Below, in pieces: positions 26,301-34,965 of a stretch of DNA of 64,000 nucleotides (within the stretch, counting starts at the first letter, position 1; each line of letters opens with the position of its first letter). This stretch comes from Bacteroides stercorirosoris (GTDB lineage Bacteria > Bacteroidota > Bacteroidia > Bacteroidales > Bacteroidaceae), in assembly GCF_900142015.1 (NCBI RefSeq), contig NZ_FQZN01000022.1:1-64000 (forward strand). Reading direction: 5' to 3'. The notes under the pieces were generated by a model, which did not search any database, was not told the origin of the DNA, and saw only the letters and a list, made by a program, of their open reading frames with translations. A program made the translations under genes and the position numbers.

Positions 26301-26590
26301 TGCAATGCTGTCCCCGCTGCCCGGCGGATATCGGGATCGGATAAGTTTTTTCGTTGCAGGTCTTCACGGATGCGGTTCAAATAGGGTTCCGATGCCGGAT
26401 CGTTTACCCAGATGCCATAAAGTTGCTGTAGGATACGCTCTTTCATTTCCGCCGTGGCTTTGTTGGTAAAGGTCACGGCAAGTATCTGCCGATAAGCTCT
26501 TGGGTTCAGAATCAAGTGTTTGATGTATTCTACGGCCAGGGTGAATGTCTTTCCTGAGCCGGCTGAGGCTTTATATACTAATAATTCCAT
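23342..26590 (-). CDS. addA: AddA/RecB-like UvrD-type helicase-nuclease
   Basis: This is a 1082-residue superfamily 1A helicase. Motif I is ASAGSGKTFTLA near residues 9-20 and motif II lies in VMIDEFQDTSRMQWD. Motif III is VGDVKQSIYRWRNGD, motif V includes ILSIHKSKGLEF, and motif VI is LLYVAFTRA. The C-terminal PD-(D/E)XK nuclease reads RRPDRVMM...IVIVDFKFGK. Together with the AddB-like gene it forms the end-resection machine. The length is normal for AddA. The ATG start lies at the divergent edge, about 75 bp from the GH36 gene end. Confidence 0.9.
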   Translation of the reverse strand: MELLVYKASAGSGKTFTLAVEYIKHLILNPRAYRQILAVTFTNKATAEMKERILQQLYGIWVNDPASEPYLNRIREDLQRKNLSDPDIRRAAGTALQYMLHDYSRFRVETIDSFFQSVMRNLARELELSPNLNIELNNADVLSDAVDSLIEKLTPSSPVLAWLLDYINERIADDKRWNVSNEIKRFGWNIFDEGYIERGEGLRQQLRQPDTIKLYRNELREMETEALEQMKGFYDQFTGELEAHALTAEDLKGGARGIGSYFRKLRDGRLSDKDTLNATLRNSLDDAKNWATKTSARKNDIIHLAETSLLPILQDAETYRPRNNKIVNSCRLSLQHLNKLQLLAHIDEEVRELNREHNRFLLSDTNALLHNLVRDGDSSFVFEKIGANIRNVMIDEFQDTSRMQWDNFKILLLEGLSQGADSLIVGDVKQSIYRWRNGDWKILDELTSGKPTDSAANSQLNNFPIRVETLKTNRRSETNIIRFNNFLFTAAVEYLNMLHLKELQEDCQPLQRAYADVAQESPRTEAKGYVKVDFLKPDEEHNYVEMTLIALGEEVQRLLNAGVKLNDITILVRKNKSIPPIADYFDKTMHLPVVSDEAFRLDASQAICMLIDALRYLSNPEDKIARASLITNYKLQIKKEGSEDTTINWDALLTAAPQDSLPEKFVSHMETLRLMPLYELLEELFSLFGMNRIEKQDAYLFSFFDAVTEYLQNNSSDLDAFILFWEETLCNKTIPSGEMDGIRILSIHKSKGLEFHTVLIPFCDWKLENETNNQLIWCSPTDAPFSALDIVPVNYSSTMAESVYRKDYLHERLQLWVDNLNLLYVAFTRAGKNLILWSKKGQKGTMSELLANALPQVAAKEGKESWDEEEPYESGELCPSVKTDKHLSTKHILNRLAQKPDKLPVHMESMRHDIEFRQSNRSADFIQGVDEEESDSRFINRGRLLHTLFSAIETEDDIDNAITQLVFEGIIGKPETEAEIRELTHRAFSLPQVQDWYSGSWQLFNECDIIWQENGELHTRRPDRVMMRGNEIVIVDFKFGKQNKKYNKQVKGYIQLLVRMGYPAENIKGYLWYVEEDLVENV

Positions 26591-26664
26591 GTCGATTTGC
26601 GGGATTGAACTTTGCTACAAACATACGCAAAAAACATGGAATTATCAGTATTCTCTGTACTTCT

Positions 26665-28872
26665 TTATTTCACTTCTTCCAGATAGAGCACCCGGCTGGA
26701 GTAATCATTCTGTTTGTGATAGTCAACCCTGTGATTATAAGGTATCTCCAAACCGTTTGCCATTAGATAGGCTCCGCTGAACACTTTTCCTTCAAAGCTT
26801 AAGGGTTCATTGTCTATACGGTTCAGTTCGTGCACTTTATACAGCTTGTCAGGAGATAGCCCCGCCATATTTACGCGTGGTAAATGCTGGTTGACGAAGT
26901 GTTCCGTTTTCCACCAGTAGAATACGGCTTTGTCCTTTTCGGGAGTTACATACATCATGGATGCCGCACCTTGATTGTCATACGGTGACAACAGGCGGTA
27001 GATATCACCCATCTGCACAAGCGGGCGAATCGCTTTGTATTCCGCTATTGCATTTTTGCAGAGTGCCTTTTCCTCTTCAGTCATGTTCTTTGGTTGTATT
27101 TCCATGCCCAGGCGGCCACTCATTGCCACGTCAATCCGGTATTTCAGCGGAATTGTGCGGAAAGTCTGATGATTGGGCGCAGCGCTGATGTGCGAAGCCA
27201 TGGCGATGGCCGGAAAGAAATAGGAGGTTCCCCACTGCATATAGACGCGTTGCAGTGCATCCGTATTATCGCTTACCCAAAATTCGTCGAAGTAGGGAAG
27301 TATGCCGTAATTGGCACGGCCGCCACCGCTGGCACAAGCTTGTATGGTTAATTCCGGGTACTTGGCACGTATGCGCTGGCACACTTTTTCGAGTCCGCGA
27401 TGATATTCGATGTACATATGGCTTTGATTGTCTTTCGTCAGATAGTTGGAACCATGATTCATGATAGACATATTTGCATCCCACTTGATGTAATCTATTT
27501 CAGGATATTTGGTCATCAGATCGTCTACGATGTTGAATATGAAGTCCTGAACTTGCGGGTTAGCAAGGTCGAGTACTATCTGCGTACCGCCACGTCCCAA
27601 TACCAAGTCACGCTCAGGCGCCTTGATTGCCCATTCGGGATGTTTCTCATACAGTTCGCTGGTGATATTCGCCATCTCCGGCTCTATCCATATACCGAAC
27701 TTGATACCGTGCTTTTCTGCGCTCTTCAACAGCCCCTCAATGCCGTCGGGCAACTTGTTCTTGTCAACCACCCAGTCGCCAAGTGAAGAACTGTCGTTTT
27801 TGCGGGGATATTTATCACCGAACCATCCGTCGTCCATCACGAACAACTCACCGCCCATAGAGGCTATGTCACTCATCATCTGATCCATACCCGTCTGGTT
27901 AATGTCGAAATAAACACCTTCCCAACTGTTCAGCAGAATCTTTCGGGGGACGGTGCCGTTGGCTAATTTATGAAGGCGTGCCCAACGGTGAAAGTTACGG
28001 CTGCTTCCACTCAACCCCTCGTTGCTGTATGTCAATGCAAGTTCGGGAGTGCGGAACACTTCGTCTTTTTTCAGTGAATAGGCAGAGTTTTCTTCATTGA
28101 TACCGGCAAAGAAACGGTGGTATTCATCATCATGCGTATCGATGCGCAACTTGTAATTGCCACCGTAGCAGAGAGCAGCTCCAATGACATTGCCCGTATT
28201 CTCCCGAGGCTTTCCATCAAGGGCGAACATGATTTCGGCGTGTGAAGTATGTGCGTTGCGTACACCATCTTTGTTCTTGATGACTTTCATTCCCGGTTCC
28301 AGCAATTCCTGACATAAACGGCCTTCATTAGCCCACGAACCGTATAGGTGCGATAACCAGACTTCACCACGGCGGATAGGCAGGAAGCCTGAGGCAAACT
28401 GATTGAGCGTGACCGGTTTCTTTTCCTGATGGCGGATTTCGGTCCATGTTTCGATGACGTCGGCATCCTGATAAGTCCGGTAGCACACATTTACATAAAA
28501 AGGATATACCTTGTCTTTCATTTCGATGACGGTTACCTCTGCGTTTCCTTCCTTGACCGTCTTGACCTGTACGATTTCCATCTGCAAAGTCATGTTGCCA
28601 TCGGCATGTTTCACGGCAAGGGCGGATTCTCCGGGACAATTCAGTCCATATACCGGATATGCGGGCATATTGGGAGTGCCTGCAAAGTCAATGTTCTGCA
28701 AGTCCGTCTCCGAAAGTTTATTGCCGTAATATACATGCTTCAGTTCGCCGCCGATAGGGGCTGAAAGAATCAGGGATGTCTTGGGAGTAGTCACACATAC
28801 ATTTTGAGAGAACAGGCTGCCGGTCAGCAGCAATGCTCCGAGTAATACATTCATTCGTTTTCTGATACTCAT
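26665..28872 (-). CDS. GH36-family alpha-galactosidase
   Basis: This is a 735-residue exported enzyme. I start at the ATG at 28872 (MSIRKRMN); the longer frame has no leader function. A signal peptide ends near SLFSQ. GH36/melibiase features are GIWIEPEMANITSELY, the nucleophile Asp in YIKWDANMS, and the acid/base Asp in WVSDNTDALQR. It should release alpha-1,6-galactosyl residues from raffinose-type or galactomannan glycans in the periplasm. A TACTTTTG box (complement at 28915-28922) could give it its own promoter. It follows the CE12 gene on the same strand. Confidence 0.92.
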   Translation of the reverse strand: MSIRKRMNVLLGALLLTGSLFSQNVCVTTPKTSLILSAPIGGELKHVYYGNKLSETDLQNIDFAGTPNMPAYPVYGLNCPGESALAVKHADGNMTLQMEIVQVKTVKEGNAEVTVIEMKDKVYPFYVNVCYRTYQDADVIETWTEIRHQEKKPVTLNQFASGFLPIRRGEVWLSHLYGSWANEGRLCQELLEPGMKVIKNKDGVRNAHTSHAEIMFALDGKPRENTGNVIGAALCYGGNYKLRIDTHDDEYHRFFAGINEENSAYSLKKDEVFRTPELALTYSNEGLSGSSRNFHRWARLHKLANGTVPRKILLNSWEGVYFDINQTGMDQMMSDIASMGGELFVMDDGWFGDKYPRKNDSSSLGDWVVDKNKLPDGIEGLLKSAEKHGIKFGIWIEPEMANITSELYEKHPEWAIKAPERDLVLGRGGTQIVLDLANPQVQDFIFNIVDDLMTKYPEIDYIKWDANMSIMNHGSNYLTKDNQSHMYIEYHRGLEKVCQRIRAKYPELTIQACASGGGRANYGILPYFDEFWVSDNTDALQRVYMQWGTSYFFPAIAMASHISAAPNHQTFRTIPLKYRIDVAMSGRLGMEIQPKNMTEEEKALCKNAIAEYKAIRPLVQMGDIYRLLSPYDNQGAASMMYVTPEKDKAVFYWWKTEHFVNQHLPRVNMAGLSPDKLYKVHELNRIDNEPLSFEGKVFSGAYLMANGLEIPYNHRVDYHKQNDYSSRVLYLEEVK

Positions 28873-28981
28873 GTTTTTCTTCTTTTTTAGATTTCTGAAT
28901 ATTAATAAGTGTGACAAAAGTAGGCAATTCCGGTTAGATGCATTGGTATCCTTTTATCATATATTGATACCTTTTGTCGTA

Positions 28982-30496
28982 TTACTCTATTTCCGTACCC
29001 TCAAATGTACATTCTTTCATCTGGAAGTGCAGTTCCTTATCCTGCCGGGTACTCCAGGGGAAGAGGCGGACATGAAGGCGTTCATTCGGTTTTAAGGTAG
29101 TATTGACGGAGAATGTCAGTTTGCCTGGTGCTTCTGCGGCGCGTTGTTGTTCTCCTAAATCCGTGCGGGGATAAAAGTCTTTTCCACGTGCATAAGCTAT
29201 GCGATAACAGACTTCACCTTCCAGAGTGAAAGATATTTGGCGGACAATGAGAGGCTTTTCCTTACCTTGTATGATGATTTCTACATATCGTTTGCCGTCT
29301 TCGTCAATGTCGGCAGGCCATTCTCCGGTCTCTATGGTGATGCCTTTGTCGGTTTCTACCAGTCCTTTTACTGACATTTTGGTACAATTGCACGTAACGG
29401 GAAGCTGATGGGTTATTTCTTTACAAACCGCATTTACCGGAAGCAGACGTTTACTGTTTCCATATATAATAGATATAACGGTCGAAATATTTTCTGCACG
29501 GGTAGGGGTGAAGTGCAGATAGAAACATTGGTTCCACAGTTTGCCATTCGTATAAGATAGTTCTATCATTTTCTTTGGAGTGGCCTCCGGGCTGTCGGAT
29601 AACATCATATCCTGTGGAGCTTCCAGTCGCAAAGTTCCGGTAGAGGGAGATAATTTTAATCCTGTAAGGTCGAAACATAAGCTCGCTTTGTCCCCCACGT
29701 AAACGGTTTGGAAATCGAGTTGGGTAGGATTCAGGATGAGTGGAGCTTCGGCTTGGATGTAAGATGACAGGATGCCTTGCTGTTTTAGTCCTTGTGCGGC
29801 AAGTTGGGCATAGCAAGCAGCGCCGGTTGCTTGTGTATGAGTGCCGTCTGTCGGTACATATATACATTTCACGGTGGTTGTTTCCCCCAGCTGCTCTGCA
29901 AAGTTTTTGGTCAGTGCGGTGATGTCAATCAGCGGGACTTTTTTCTCACGTGCCACGTGCTTCATTACGCGCACATAGTTAAGGGTTGAATCGTCAGGGG
30001 CAGTGCCTATATCGTGACATCCCTTCGGACTGATTGTGCCTTCTTTGGTGAAATAGCGTCTGATGATAGGAGTGATGAAAACCGGGTTACCGCCCAGTGC
30101 CTTTGTTTCATCTGCATATTTTTCCAGGAAAGATTTGTAGGTAGTCCACGGTGCTGTCCCCCTTCCGTCGGCTCCGTCTTTACCCTGTTCTTTTTCATCA
30201 TTGTGTGCAAACTGGATAAAGACATAATCTCCCGGTTTCAGGTTGTTTTTCACTTTGTTCCAGAGTCCTTCCTCGCAGAAAGAACGTGAACTTCTGCCTC
30301 CACGGGCATAATTGATGACTTTCACTTCGGGAGAGAAAAATTCCTGTAACATCTCTGCCCAGCCACGGGTGCGGGTAGTGTTTTCTACATAGTCGGCCAT
30401 TGTGGAATCTCCAATGGTGTGTACTGTCAGTTTCTGAGCATGCATACTTGCTGCGCAGATAGCGCTGGCAGCAAGCATAAGTATTTGCCTTTTCAT
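28982..30496 (-). CDS. CE12-type rhamnogalacturonan acetylesterase (SGNH hydrolase)
   Basis: This is a 504-residue exported protein with a signal peptide ending at SMHAQ. SGNH blocks are IGDSTMADY (nucleophile Ser near residue 32), the Gly block YARGGRSSRSF, the Asn block QFAHND, and DGTHTQ with the catalytic Asp/His. This matches rhamnogalacturonan acetylesterases, which remove acetyl groups from pectin. The ~240 residues after the catalytic domain are a beta-rich extension with no family I can name. It precedes the alpha-galactosidase by ~110 bp, suggesting a two-gene plant-glycan unit without SusCD. Confidence 0.88.
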   Translation of the reverse strand: MKRQILMLAASAICAASMHAQKLTVHTIGDSTMADYVENTTRTRGWAEMLQEFFSPEVKVINYARGGRSSRSFCEEGLWNKVKNNLKPGDYVFIQFAHNDEKEQGKDGADGRGTAPWTTYKSFLEKYADETKALGGNPVFITPIIRRYFTKEGTISPKGCHDIGTAPDDSTLNYVRVMKHVAREKKVPLIDITALTKNFAEQLGETTTVKCIYVPTDGTHTQATGAACYAQLAAQGLKQQGILSSYIQAEAPLILNPTQLDFQTVYVGDKASLCFDLTGLKLSPSTGTLRLEAPQDMMLSDSPEATPKKMIELSYTNGKLWNQCFYLHFTPTRAENISTVISIIYGNSKRLLPVNAVCKEITHQLPVTCNCTKMSVKGLVETDKGITIETGEWPADIDEDGKRYVEIIIQGKEKPLIVRQISFTLEGEVCYRIAYARGKDFYPRTDLGEQQRAAEAPGKLTFSVNTTLKPNERLHVRLFPWSTRQDKELHFQMKECTFEGTEIE

Positions 30497-30710
30497 GGTG
30501 TTGTATTTTAAAGTTCTATATTTTTGTATTCACAAAAATAGATGCTCTCTTTGTGATAGACAATAGCAGGAATAAATAGTCTATTAAATAGAACAAATAA
30601 TACTCCAATTTCCGAATCAGCAGCGTGAATGAAGGCAAAAAGAGAGAGAACAGAAAAGAAAAGACGAGATATATAGGTTTATGCAGACTGGGAATGAGAC
30701 ATATAGGCAT

Positions 30711-30735
30711 AAAAAAAGGAGTACCGCTGTACTCC
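30711..30735 (-). terminator. Intrinsic terminator of the small minus-strand transcript
   Basis: The 7-bp stem GGAGTAC/GTACTCC has a 4-nt loop, with T7 on the minus strand immediately after. Confidence 0.8.
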
Positions 30736-30772
30736 AACCTTTGTTAACCTTAAATCTAATACTATGAAAAAC
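30711..30772 (-). ncRNA. Small RNA or attenuated leader candidate, about 60 nt
   Basis: A perfect minus-strand promoter would start transcription near 30772. The transcript runs through an A/U-rich segment with two AAGGTT repeats to a GC hairpin, GGAGTAC-AGCG-GTACTCC, followed by seven U residues. No start codon with a meaningful frame is present. It is either a stand-alone small RNA or a leader whose terminator controls the CE12-GH36 genes. It resembles a leader sequence I recall from other Bacteroides loci, but I cannot verify that here. Confidence 0.6.
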
Positions 30773-30778
30773 ACAGTG

Positions 30779-30809
30779 CAAAGATACGGACTCTTGGGAA
30801 ATCTGCAAA
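30779..30809 (-). promoter_or_regulatory. Promoter of the small RNA/leader, perfect consensus
   Basis: On the minus strand, TTTG (complement at 30806-30809), exactly 19 nt, then TATCTTTG (complement at 30779-30786) is a full match to the Bacteroides consensus. Confidence 0.85.
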
Positions 30810-30897
30810 TTATCCAAAGAAAAAAGTATGTTTTATAACACTTATTAGTAGAAATCCACCATCCTTCTATTTATTTTAAGAAAAATCCCTTTTCTCT

Positions 30898-32946
30898 CTA
30901 TTTCTCTTTTAATAAATCCTCCATCTTCAACAGTTCATCACGATATTGCGCCGCCTCGATAAAGTCGAGCTTCTTGGCAGCCTCTTGCATGAGCTTTCTG
31001 GTGCGTTCGATACTTTTCTCCAGTTGCGGGCGAGACATATATTGTACAATGGGGTCGGCTGCGATGCTGGCAGTACTTTCCTGTTCGATGTAGGGGCGGG
31101 GAGCGGTGGCTGCACCTTTGTCGGCAAAAACTTCTTCCGTTGTGGCATTGGCAGCAAATACATTGAGGTTTTTCGCTTTTTTGATTTGTTGTGGCGTGAT
31201 GCCGTGCTCCTCGTTGTATTTTAATTGCTTTTCACGACGGCGGTTGGTTTCGTCAATTGTCAATCGCATACTATCGGTGATGCGGTCGGCGTACATGATG
31301 ACCATACCATTCACATTACGGGCTGCACGTCCGGCAGTCTGTGTCAGTGAACGGTGGGAACGGAGGAAACCTTCTTTGTCTGCATCGAGAATGGCAACGA
31401 GCGATACTTCGGGGAGGTCCAGGCCTTCGCGTAGCAGGTTTACACCGATAAGTACGTCATATAAACCTTCGCGCAGGTCGCTCATGATTTTTACACGTTC
31501 CAGCGTGTCCACATCACTATGGATATAGTTACACTTCACATTATTATTCAGAAGATATTCCGTCAGCTCTTCTGCCATGCGTTTGGTAAGAGTGGTAACA
31601 AGCGTGCGCTCATTGCGTTCTATGCGTATCTGGATTTCTTCCATCAGGTCGTCTATCTGGTTATGGCTGGGACGTACTTCAATGATCGGGTCCAACAACC
31701 CGGTGGGGCGAATCACCTGTTCCACAACGATACCTTCCGATTGAATCAATTCATAATCCGCAGGCGTCGCACTGACGTAAATCACTTGCTTCGCCATTTC
31801 TTCAAATTCTTCAAATTTCAGCGGACGGTTATCCATAGCCGCCGGAAGACGGAATCCATACTCAACAAGATTGATTTTGCGGGCCCGGTCACCGCCGTAC
31901 ATTGCGCGTATCTGCGGCACACTCACATGGCTTTCATCTATAACAATCAGAAAATCTTCCGGGAAGAAGTCCAGCAGACAGTAAGGCCGGGTGCCTGCGG
32001 CACGTCCGTCAAAATAGCGCGAATAGTTTTCGATGCCCGAACAGTGTCCCAATTCGCGTATCATTTCCATATCATACGTCACCCGTTCTTGAAGTCGCTT
32101 CGCCTCATATGCCCTTCCCTGGCTTTCAAACCATTGCACTTGTTTGTGCAGGTCGTCTTCTATCTCATGAATGGCCCGGAGCGTGGCTTCTTTGGTGGTC
32201 ATAAAGAGATTGGCAGGGTATATTTTGTAAGCATCAAAACGGGCGATGGTCACACCGCTGATGGGGTCCACTTCCTCGATGCTGTCTACCTCGTCTCCCC
32301 AGAAAATAATACGCAGCAGATTGTCGGCATAGGCCAGGTAAATGTCCACCGTATCTCCTTTTACGCGGAAGTTGCCACGGTTTAAATCAATGTCGTTGCG
32401 TACATAAAGACTGTCTACCAGACGGCGCAGGAATACATTCCGGCTGAATGTTTTACCTTGTTGCACTTCTATCACATTTTCATAGAAATCCGATGGGTTA
32501 CCCATACCATATATGCAGGACACGGAAGAAACGACCACTACATCTTTTCGTCCCGAAAGTAGGGAAGAGGTGGCCGCCAACCGCAACTTGTCGATTTCGT
32601 CATTGATGGCGAGGTCCTTTTCTATATAGGTATCAGAAGAAGGAAGATAGGCTTCCGGCTGATAGTAGTCATAATAAGAAACGTAATACTCCACGGCATT
32701 ATTGGGGAAGAAACCCTTAAATTCGCTGTAGAGTTGAGCCGCCAATGTTTTGTTATGGCTTAATATTAACGTTGGTTTATTGATGTTGGCGATCACGTTG
32801 GCGATGGTGAAAGTCTTACCGGAACCGGTGACACCAAGTAAAGTCTGTGCAGGAACTCCCTGAACCACGCCGTCAGTGAGCTGTGCGATAGCTTCCGGCT
32901 GATCACCGGTCGGCTTATAAGCGGATGTTAATTCAAATTTGTTCAT
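30898..32946 (-). CDS. uvrB: Excinuclease ABC subunit UvrB
   Basis: This is a 682-residue UvrB, the damage-verifying helicase-like subunit of nucleotide excision repair. The Walker A is GVTGSGKTFT near residues 39-48. The beta-hairpin region follows YYVSYYDYYQPEAYLP, the DEAD-type box is IDESHVS, motif VI is QTAGRAARN, and the C-terminal UVR motif is LMQEAAKKLDFIEAAQYRDE. Length is normal. It is a single gene, and uvrA lies separately at 40.2 kb. Confidence 0.98.
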   Translation of the reverse strand: MNKFELTSAYKPTGDQPEAIAQLTDGVVQGVPAQTLLGVTGSGKTFTIANVIANINKPTLILSHNKTLAAQLYSEFKGFFPNNAVEYYVSYYDYYQPEAYLPSSDTYIEKDLAINDEIDKLRLAATSSLLSGRKDVVVVSSVSCIYGMGNPSDFYENVIEVQQGKTFSRNVFLRRLVDSLYVRNDIDLNRGNFRVKGDTVDIYLAYADNLLRIIFWGDEVDSIEEVDPISGVTIARFDAYKIYPANLFMTTKEATLRAIHEIEDDLHKQVQWFESQGRAYEAKRLQERVTYDMEMIRELGHCSGIENYSRYFDGRAAGTRPYCLLDFFPEDFLIVIDESHVSVPQIRAMYGGDRARKINLVEYGFRLPAAMDNRPLKFEEFEEMAKQVIYVSATPADYELIQSEGIVVEQVIRPTGLLDPIIEVRPSHNQIDDLMEEIQIRIERNERTLVTTLTKRMAEELTEYLLNNNVKCNYIHSDVDTLERVKIMSDLREGLYDVLIGVNLLREGLDLPEVSLVAILDADKEGFLRSHRSLTQTAGRAARNVNGMVIMYADRITDSMRLTIDETNRRREKQLKYNEEHGITPQQIKKAKNLNVFAANATTEEVFADKGAATAPRPYIEQESTASIAADPIVQYMSRPQLEKSIERTRKLMQEAAKKLDFIEAAQYRDELLKMEDLLKEK

Positions 32947-33061
32947 TTTCTCTCCTTATGGACGGCAATATTCGGGAAAATACTTGAGATAAACAAAATT
33001 TTTTTATTCCTTTGCAGGAAATAAGTACTAATAATAACCATCAATGTAATACAACGAAGAC

Positions 33062-34360
33062 ATGATTTGGAATGAAAGTATCGAATGCATGGATCGCGAA
33101 AGCCTTCGCAAAATCCAGAGCATCCGCCTCAAGAAGATCGTGGAGCATGTTTATCACAACACTCCTTTCTATCGTAAAAAAATGCAGGAACTGGGGATCA
33201 CCCCGGATGACATCAACAGTATAGACGATATCGTCAAGCTACCTTTTACTACGAAATACGACCTGCGCGATAATTATCCTTTCGGGCTTTGTGCCGTCCC
33301 CATGAGTCAGATAGTGCGTATCCATGCTTCATCTGGCACGACCGGTAAACCTACCGTGGTAGGATATACGCGTAGGGACCTTTCAGCGTGGGCAGAATGC
33401 TTGTCGCGTGCTTTTACTGCATACGGTGCGGGCAGTTCCGATTTTTTCCATGTAGCATACGGATATGGCCTGTTCACCGGCGGACTGGGTGCACATGCCG
33501 GTGCCGAGAATATCGGTGCTTCCGTCATCCCGATGTCAAGTGGCAATACTGAAAAGCAGATTACCCTGATGCATGACTTCGGTTCTACGGTGCTTTGCTG
33601 CACCCCCTCTTATGCACTTTATCTGGCGGATGCTATCAAAGACTCCGGTCTGCCCCGTGAAGAATTCAAGTTGCGGATTGGTGCTTTCGGTGCGGAACCC
33701 TGGACGGAGAATATGCGTCACGAGATAGAAGAAAAGTTAGGCATTAAAGCCTATGACATATATGGATTGAGTGAAATAGCCGGTCCGGGTGTAGGGTATG
33801 AATGTGAATGTCAGCATGGCACCCACCTTAATGAAGACCATTATTTTCCCGAAATCATCAATCCGAATACCTTGGAACCGGTTGCTCCGGGTGAGACGGG
33901 CGAACTTGTCTTTACTCATCTCACTAAGGAAGGTATGCCTCTGTTGCGTTACCGCACGAAGGATCTCACCGCTTTGCACTATGACAAATGTCCTTGCGGG
34001 CGTACGCTTGTCCGTATGGACCGCATTCTCGGACGTAGTGATGATATGCTCATTATCCGTGGTGTCAATGTCTTCCCCACTCAGATAGAGTCGGTTATTC
34101 TCGAAATGCCGGAATTCGAGCCGCATTATCTCCTGATAGTAGACCGTAAGAATAATACCGACACTATGGAATTGCAGGTTGAAGTTCGTCCGGAATACTA
34201 TTCGGATGAGATTAACAGAATGCTGGCATTAAAGAAGAAACTGGCATCCCGCCTGCAGAGTGTACTTGGTTTGGGAGTGGATGTCCGCCTGGTTGAACCA
34301 CGCAGCATTGAGCGTAGCGTGGGCAAAGCCAAACGTGTAATCGACAACCGTAAACTTTGA
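33062..34360 (+). CDS. paaK: Phenylacetate-CoA ligase
   Basis: This is a 432-residue adenylate-forming enzyme of the PaaK type. The P-loop is ASSGTTGKPTVVGYT near residues 90-104. Other blocks are DIYGLSEIAGPGVGYEC, YRTKDLT and GRSDDMLIIRGVNVFPTQIE. It converts phenylacetate or a related aryl acid to the CoA thioester with ATP. No paa ring-oxidation genes are present, so in this anaerobe it probably salvages aryl acids for amino acid synthesis or works with the indolepyruvate/aryl-pyruvate oxidoreductase system. The ACT-domain gene follows in the same operon. Confidence 0.93.
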   Translation: MIWNESIECMDRESLRKIQSIRLKKIVEHVYHNTPFYRKKMQELGITPDDINSIDDIVKLPFTTKYDLRDNYPFGLCAVPMSQIVRIHASSGTTGKPTVVGYTRRDLSAWAECLSRAFTAYGAGSSDFFHVAYGYGLFTGGLGAHAGAENIGASVIPMSSGNTEKQITLMHDFGSTVLCCTPSYALYLADAIKDSGLPREEFKLRIGAFGAEPWTENMRHEIEEKLGIKAYDIYGLSEIAGPGVGYECECQHGTHLNEDHYFPEIINPNTLEPVAPGETGELVFTHLTKEGMPLLRYRTKDLTALHYDKCPCGRTLVRMDRILGRSDDMLIIRGVNVFPTQIESVILEMPEFEPHYLLIVDRKNNTDTMELQVEVRPEYYSDEINRMLALKKKLASRLQSVLGLGVDVRLVEPRSIERSVGKAKRVIDNRKL

Positions 34361-34389
34361 TAATTATAAATTATTTAATAATTAAGATC

Positions 34390-34815
34390 ATGGTAGCAAA
34401 ACAACTTTCTATTTTCCTGGAGAATAAGTCCGGTCGTTTGACTGAAGTGACTGAAGTGCTTGCGAAAGAAGGTGTCAACCTTTCCGCTCTCTGTATTGCT
34501 GAGAATGCTGATTTCGGTATTCTTCGTGGCATCGTGTCTGAACCGGATAAGGCATATAAAGCTTTAAAAGATAATCATTTTGCCGTGAATGTGACGGATG
34601 TTGTAGGTATCAGTTGCCCCAATATTCCGGGCTCACTGTCTAAAGTTCTGCGTTTCTTGTCCGATGAAGGCGTTTTCATTGAATATATGTATTCATTTGC
34701 CAACGGTAATACGGCAAATGTCATCATTCGTCCTAATGATATGGAAAACTGCATCCGCGTGCTGACGGAAAGGAAAGTAGATTTGCTTGCAGCAAGTGAT
34801 TTATATAAATTATAA
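34390..34815 (+). CDS. Tandem ACT-domain protein
   Basis: This is a 141-residue protein with two ACT domains (KQLSIFLENKSGRLTEVTEVLAKEGVN at the N-terminus and a second starting near VVGISCPNIPGSLSKVLRFL). ACT domains bind amino acids. The ATG at 34390 is chosen, 29 bp after paaK; the alternative at 34357 overlaps paaK and starts with an unusual hydrophobic tail. The paaK-ACT pair is a known neighbourhood, and the protein may sense phenylalanine-type amino acids for the ligase. It has no DNA-binding part. Confidence 0.87.
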   Translation: MVAKQLSIFLENKSGRLTEVTEVLAKEGVNLSALCIAENADFGILRGIVSEPDKAYKALKDNHFAVNVTDVVGISCPNIPGSLSKVLRFLSDEGVFIEYMYSFANGNTANVIIRPNDMENCIRVLTERKVDLLAASDLYKL

Positions 34816-34899
34816 TGACCATTTTTTAGACCGGCTATAATTCCGGTTCGTCGTGAATAGACAGGCGTTTGTCGGTCATTTTCTGGTTTTTGAAAAATT

Positions 34900-34943
34900 A
34901 AGGTTCGTATCGTTGCTTTATTCGATGCGAACCTTTATCTTTG
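34900..34943 (+). promoter_or_regulatory. Promoter of bamD nested with a 13-bp inverted repeat
   Basis: AAGGTTCGTATCG (34900-34912) pairs with CGATGCGAACCTT (34923-34935), with one G-T pair. The -7 box TATCTTTG is at 34936-34943, and GTTG at 34912-34915 is a near -33 box with 20-nt spacing. The inverted repeat covers the spacer, so it is either an operator or a terminator for the upstream operon. Confidence 0.6.
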
Positions 34944-34965
34944 CACATTATTTGAAAAGCTAAGA

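Larger units (their letters stand above)
30497..30897. other. 400-bp intergenic stretch holding a small transcription unit
   Basis: No protein gene is seen; short frames here are low in quality. The stretch contains a perfect minus-strand promoter (30779-30809) and an intrinsic terminator (30711-30735), listed separately. About 210 nt lie between that terminator and the CE12 gene start. Confidence 0.6.

Noticed and set aside
30516..30817. Short minus-strand frames between uvrB and the CE12 gene
   Set aside because: AT-rich, overlapping a promoter and terminator, with no family match.
31519..32385. 288-residue plus-strand frame opposite uvrB
   Set aside because: Shadow of uvrB; no signal, promoter or family match.
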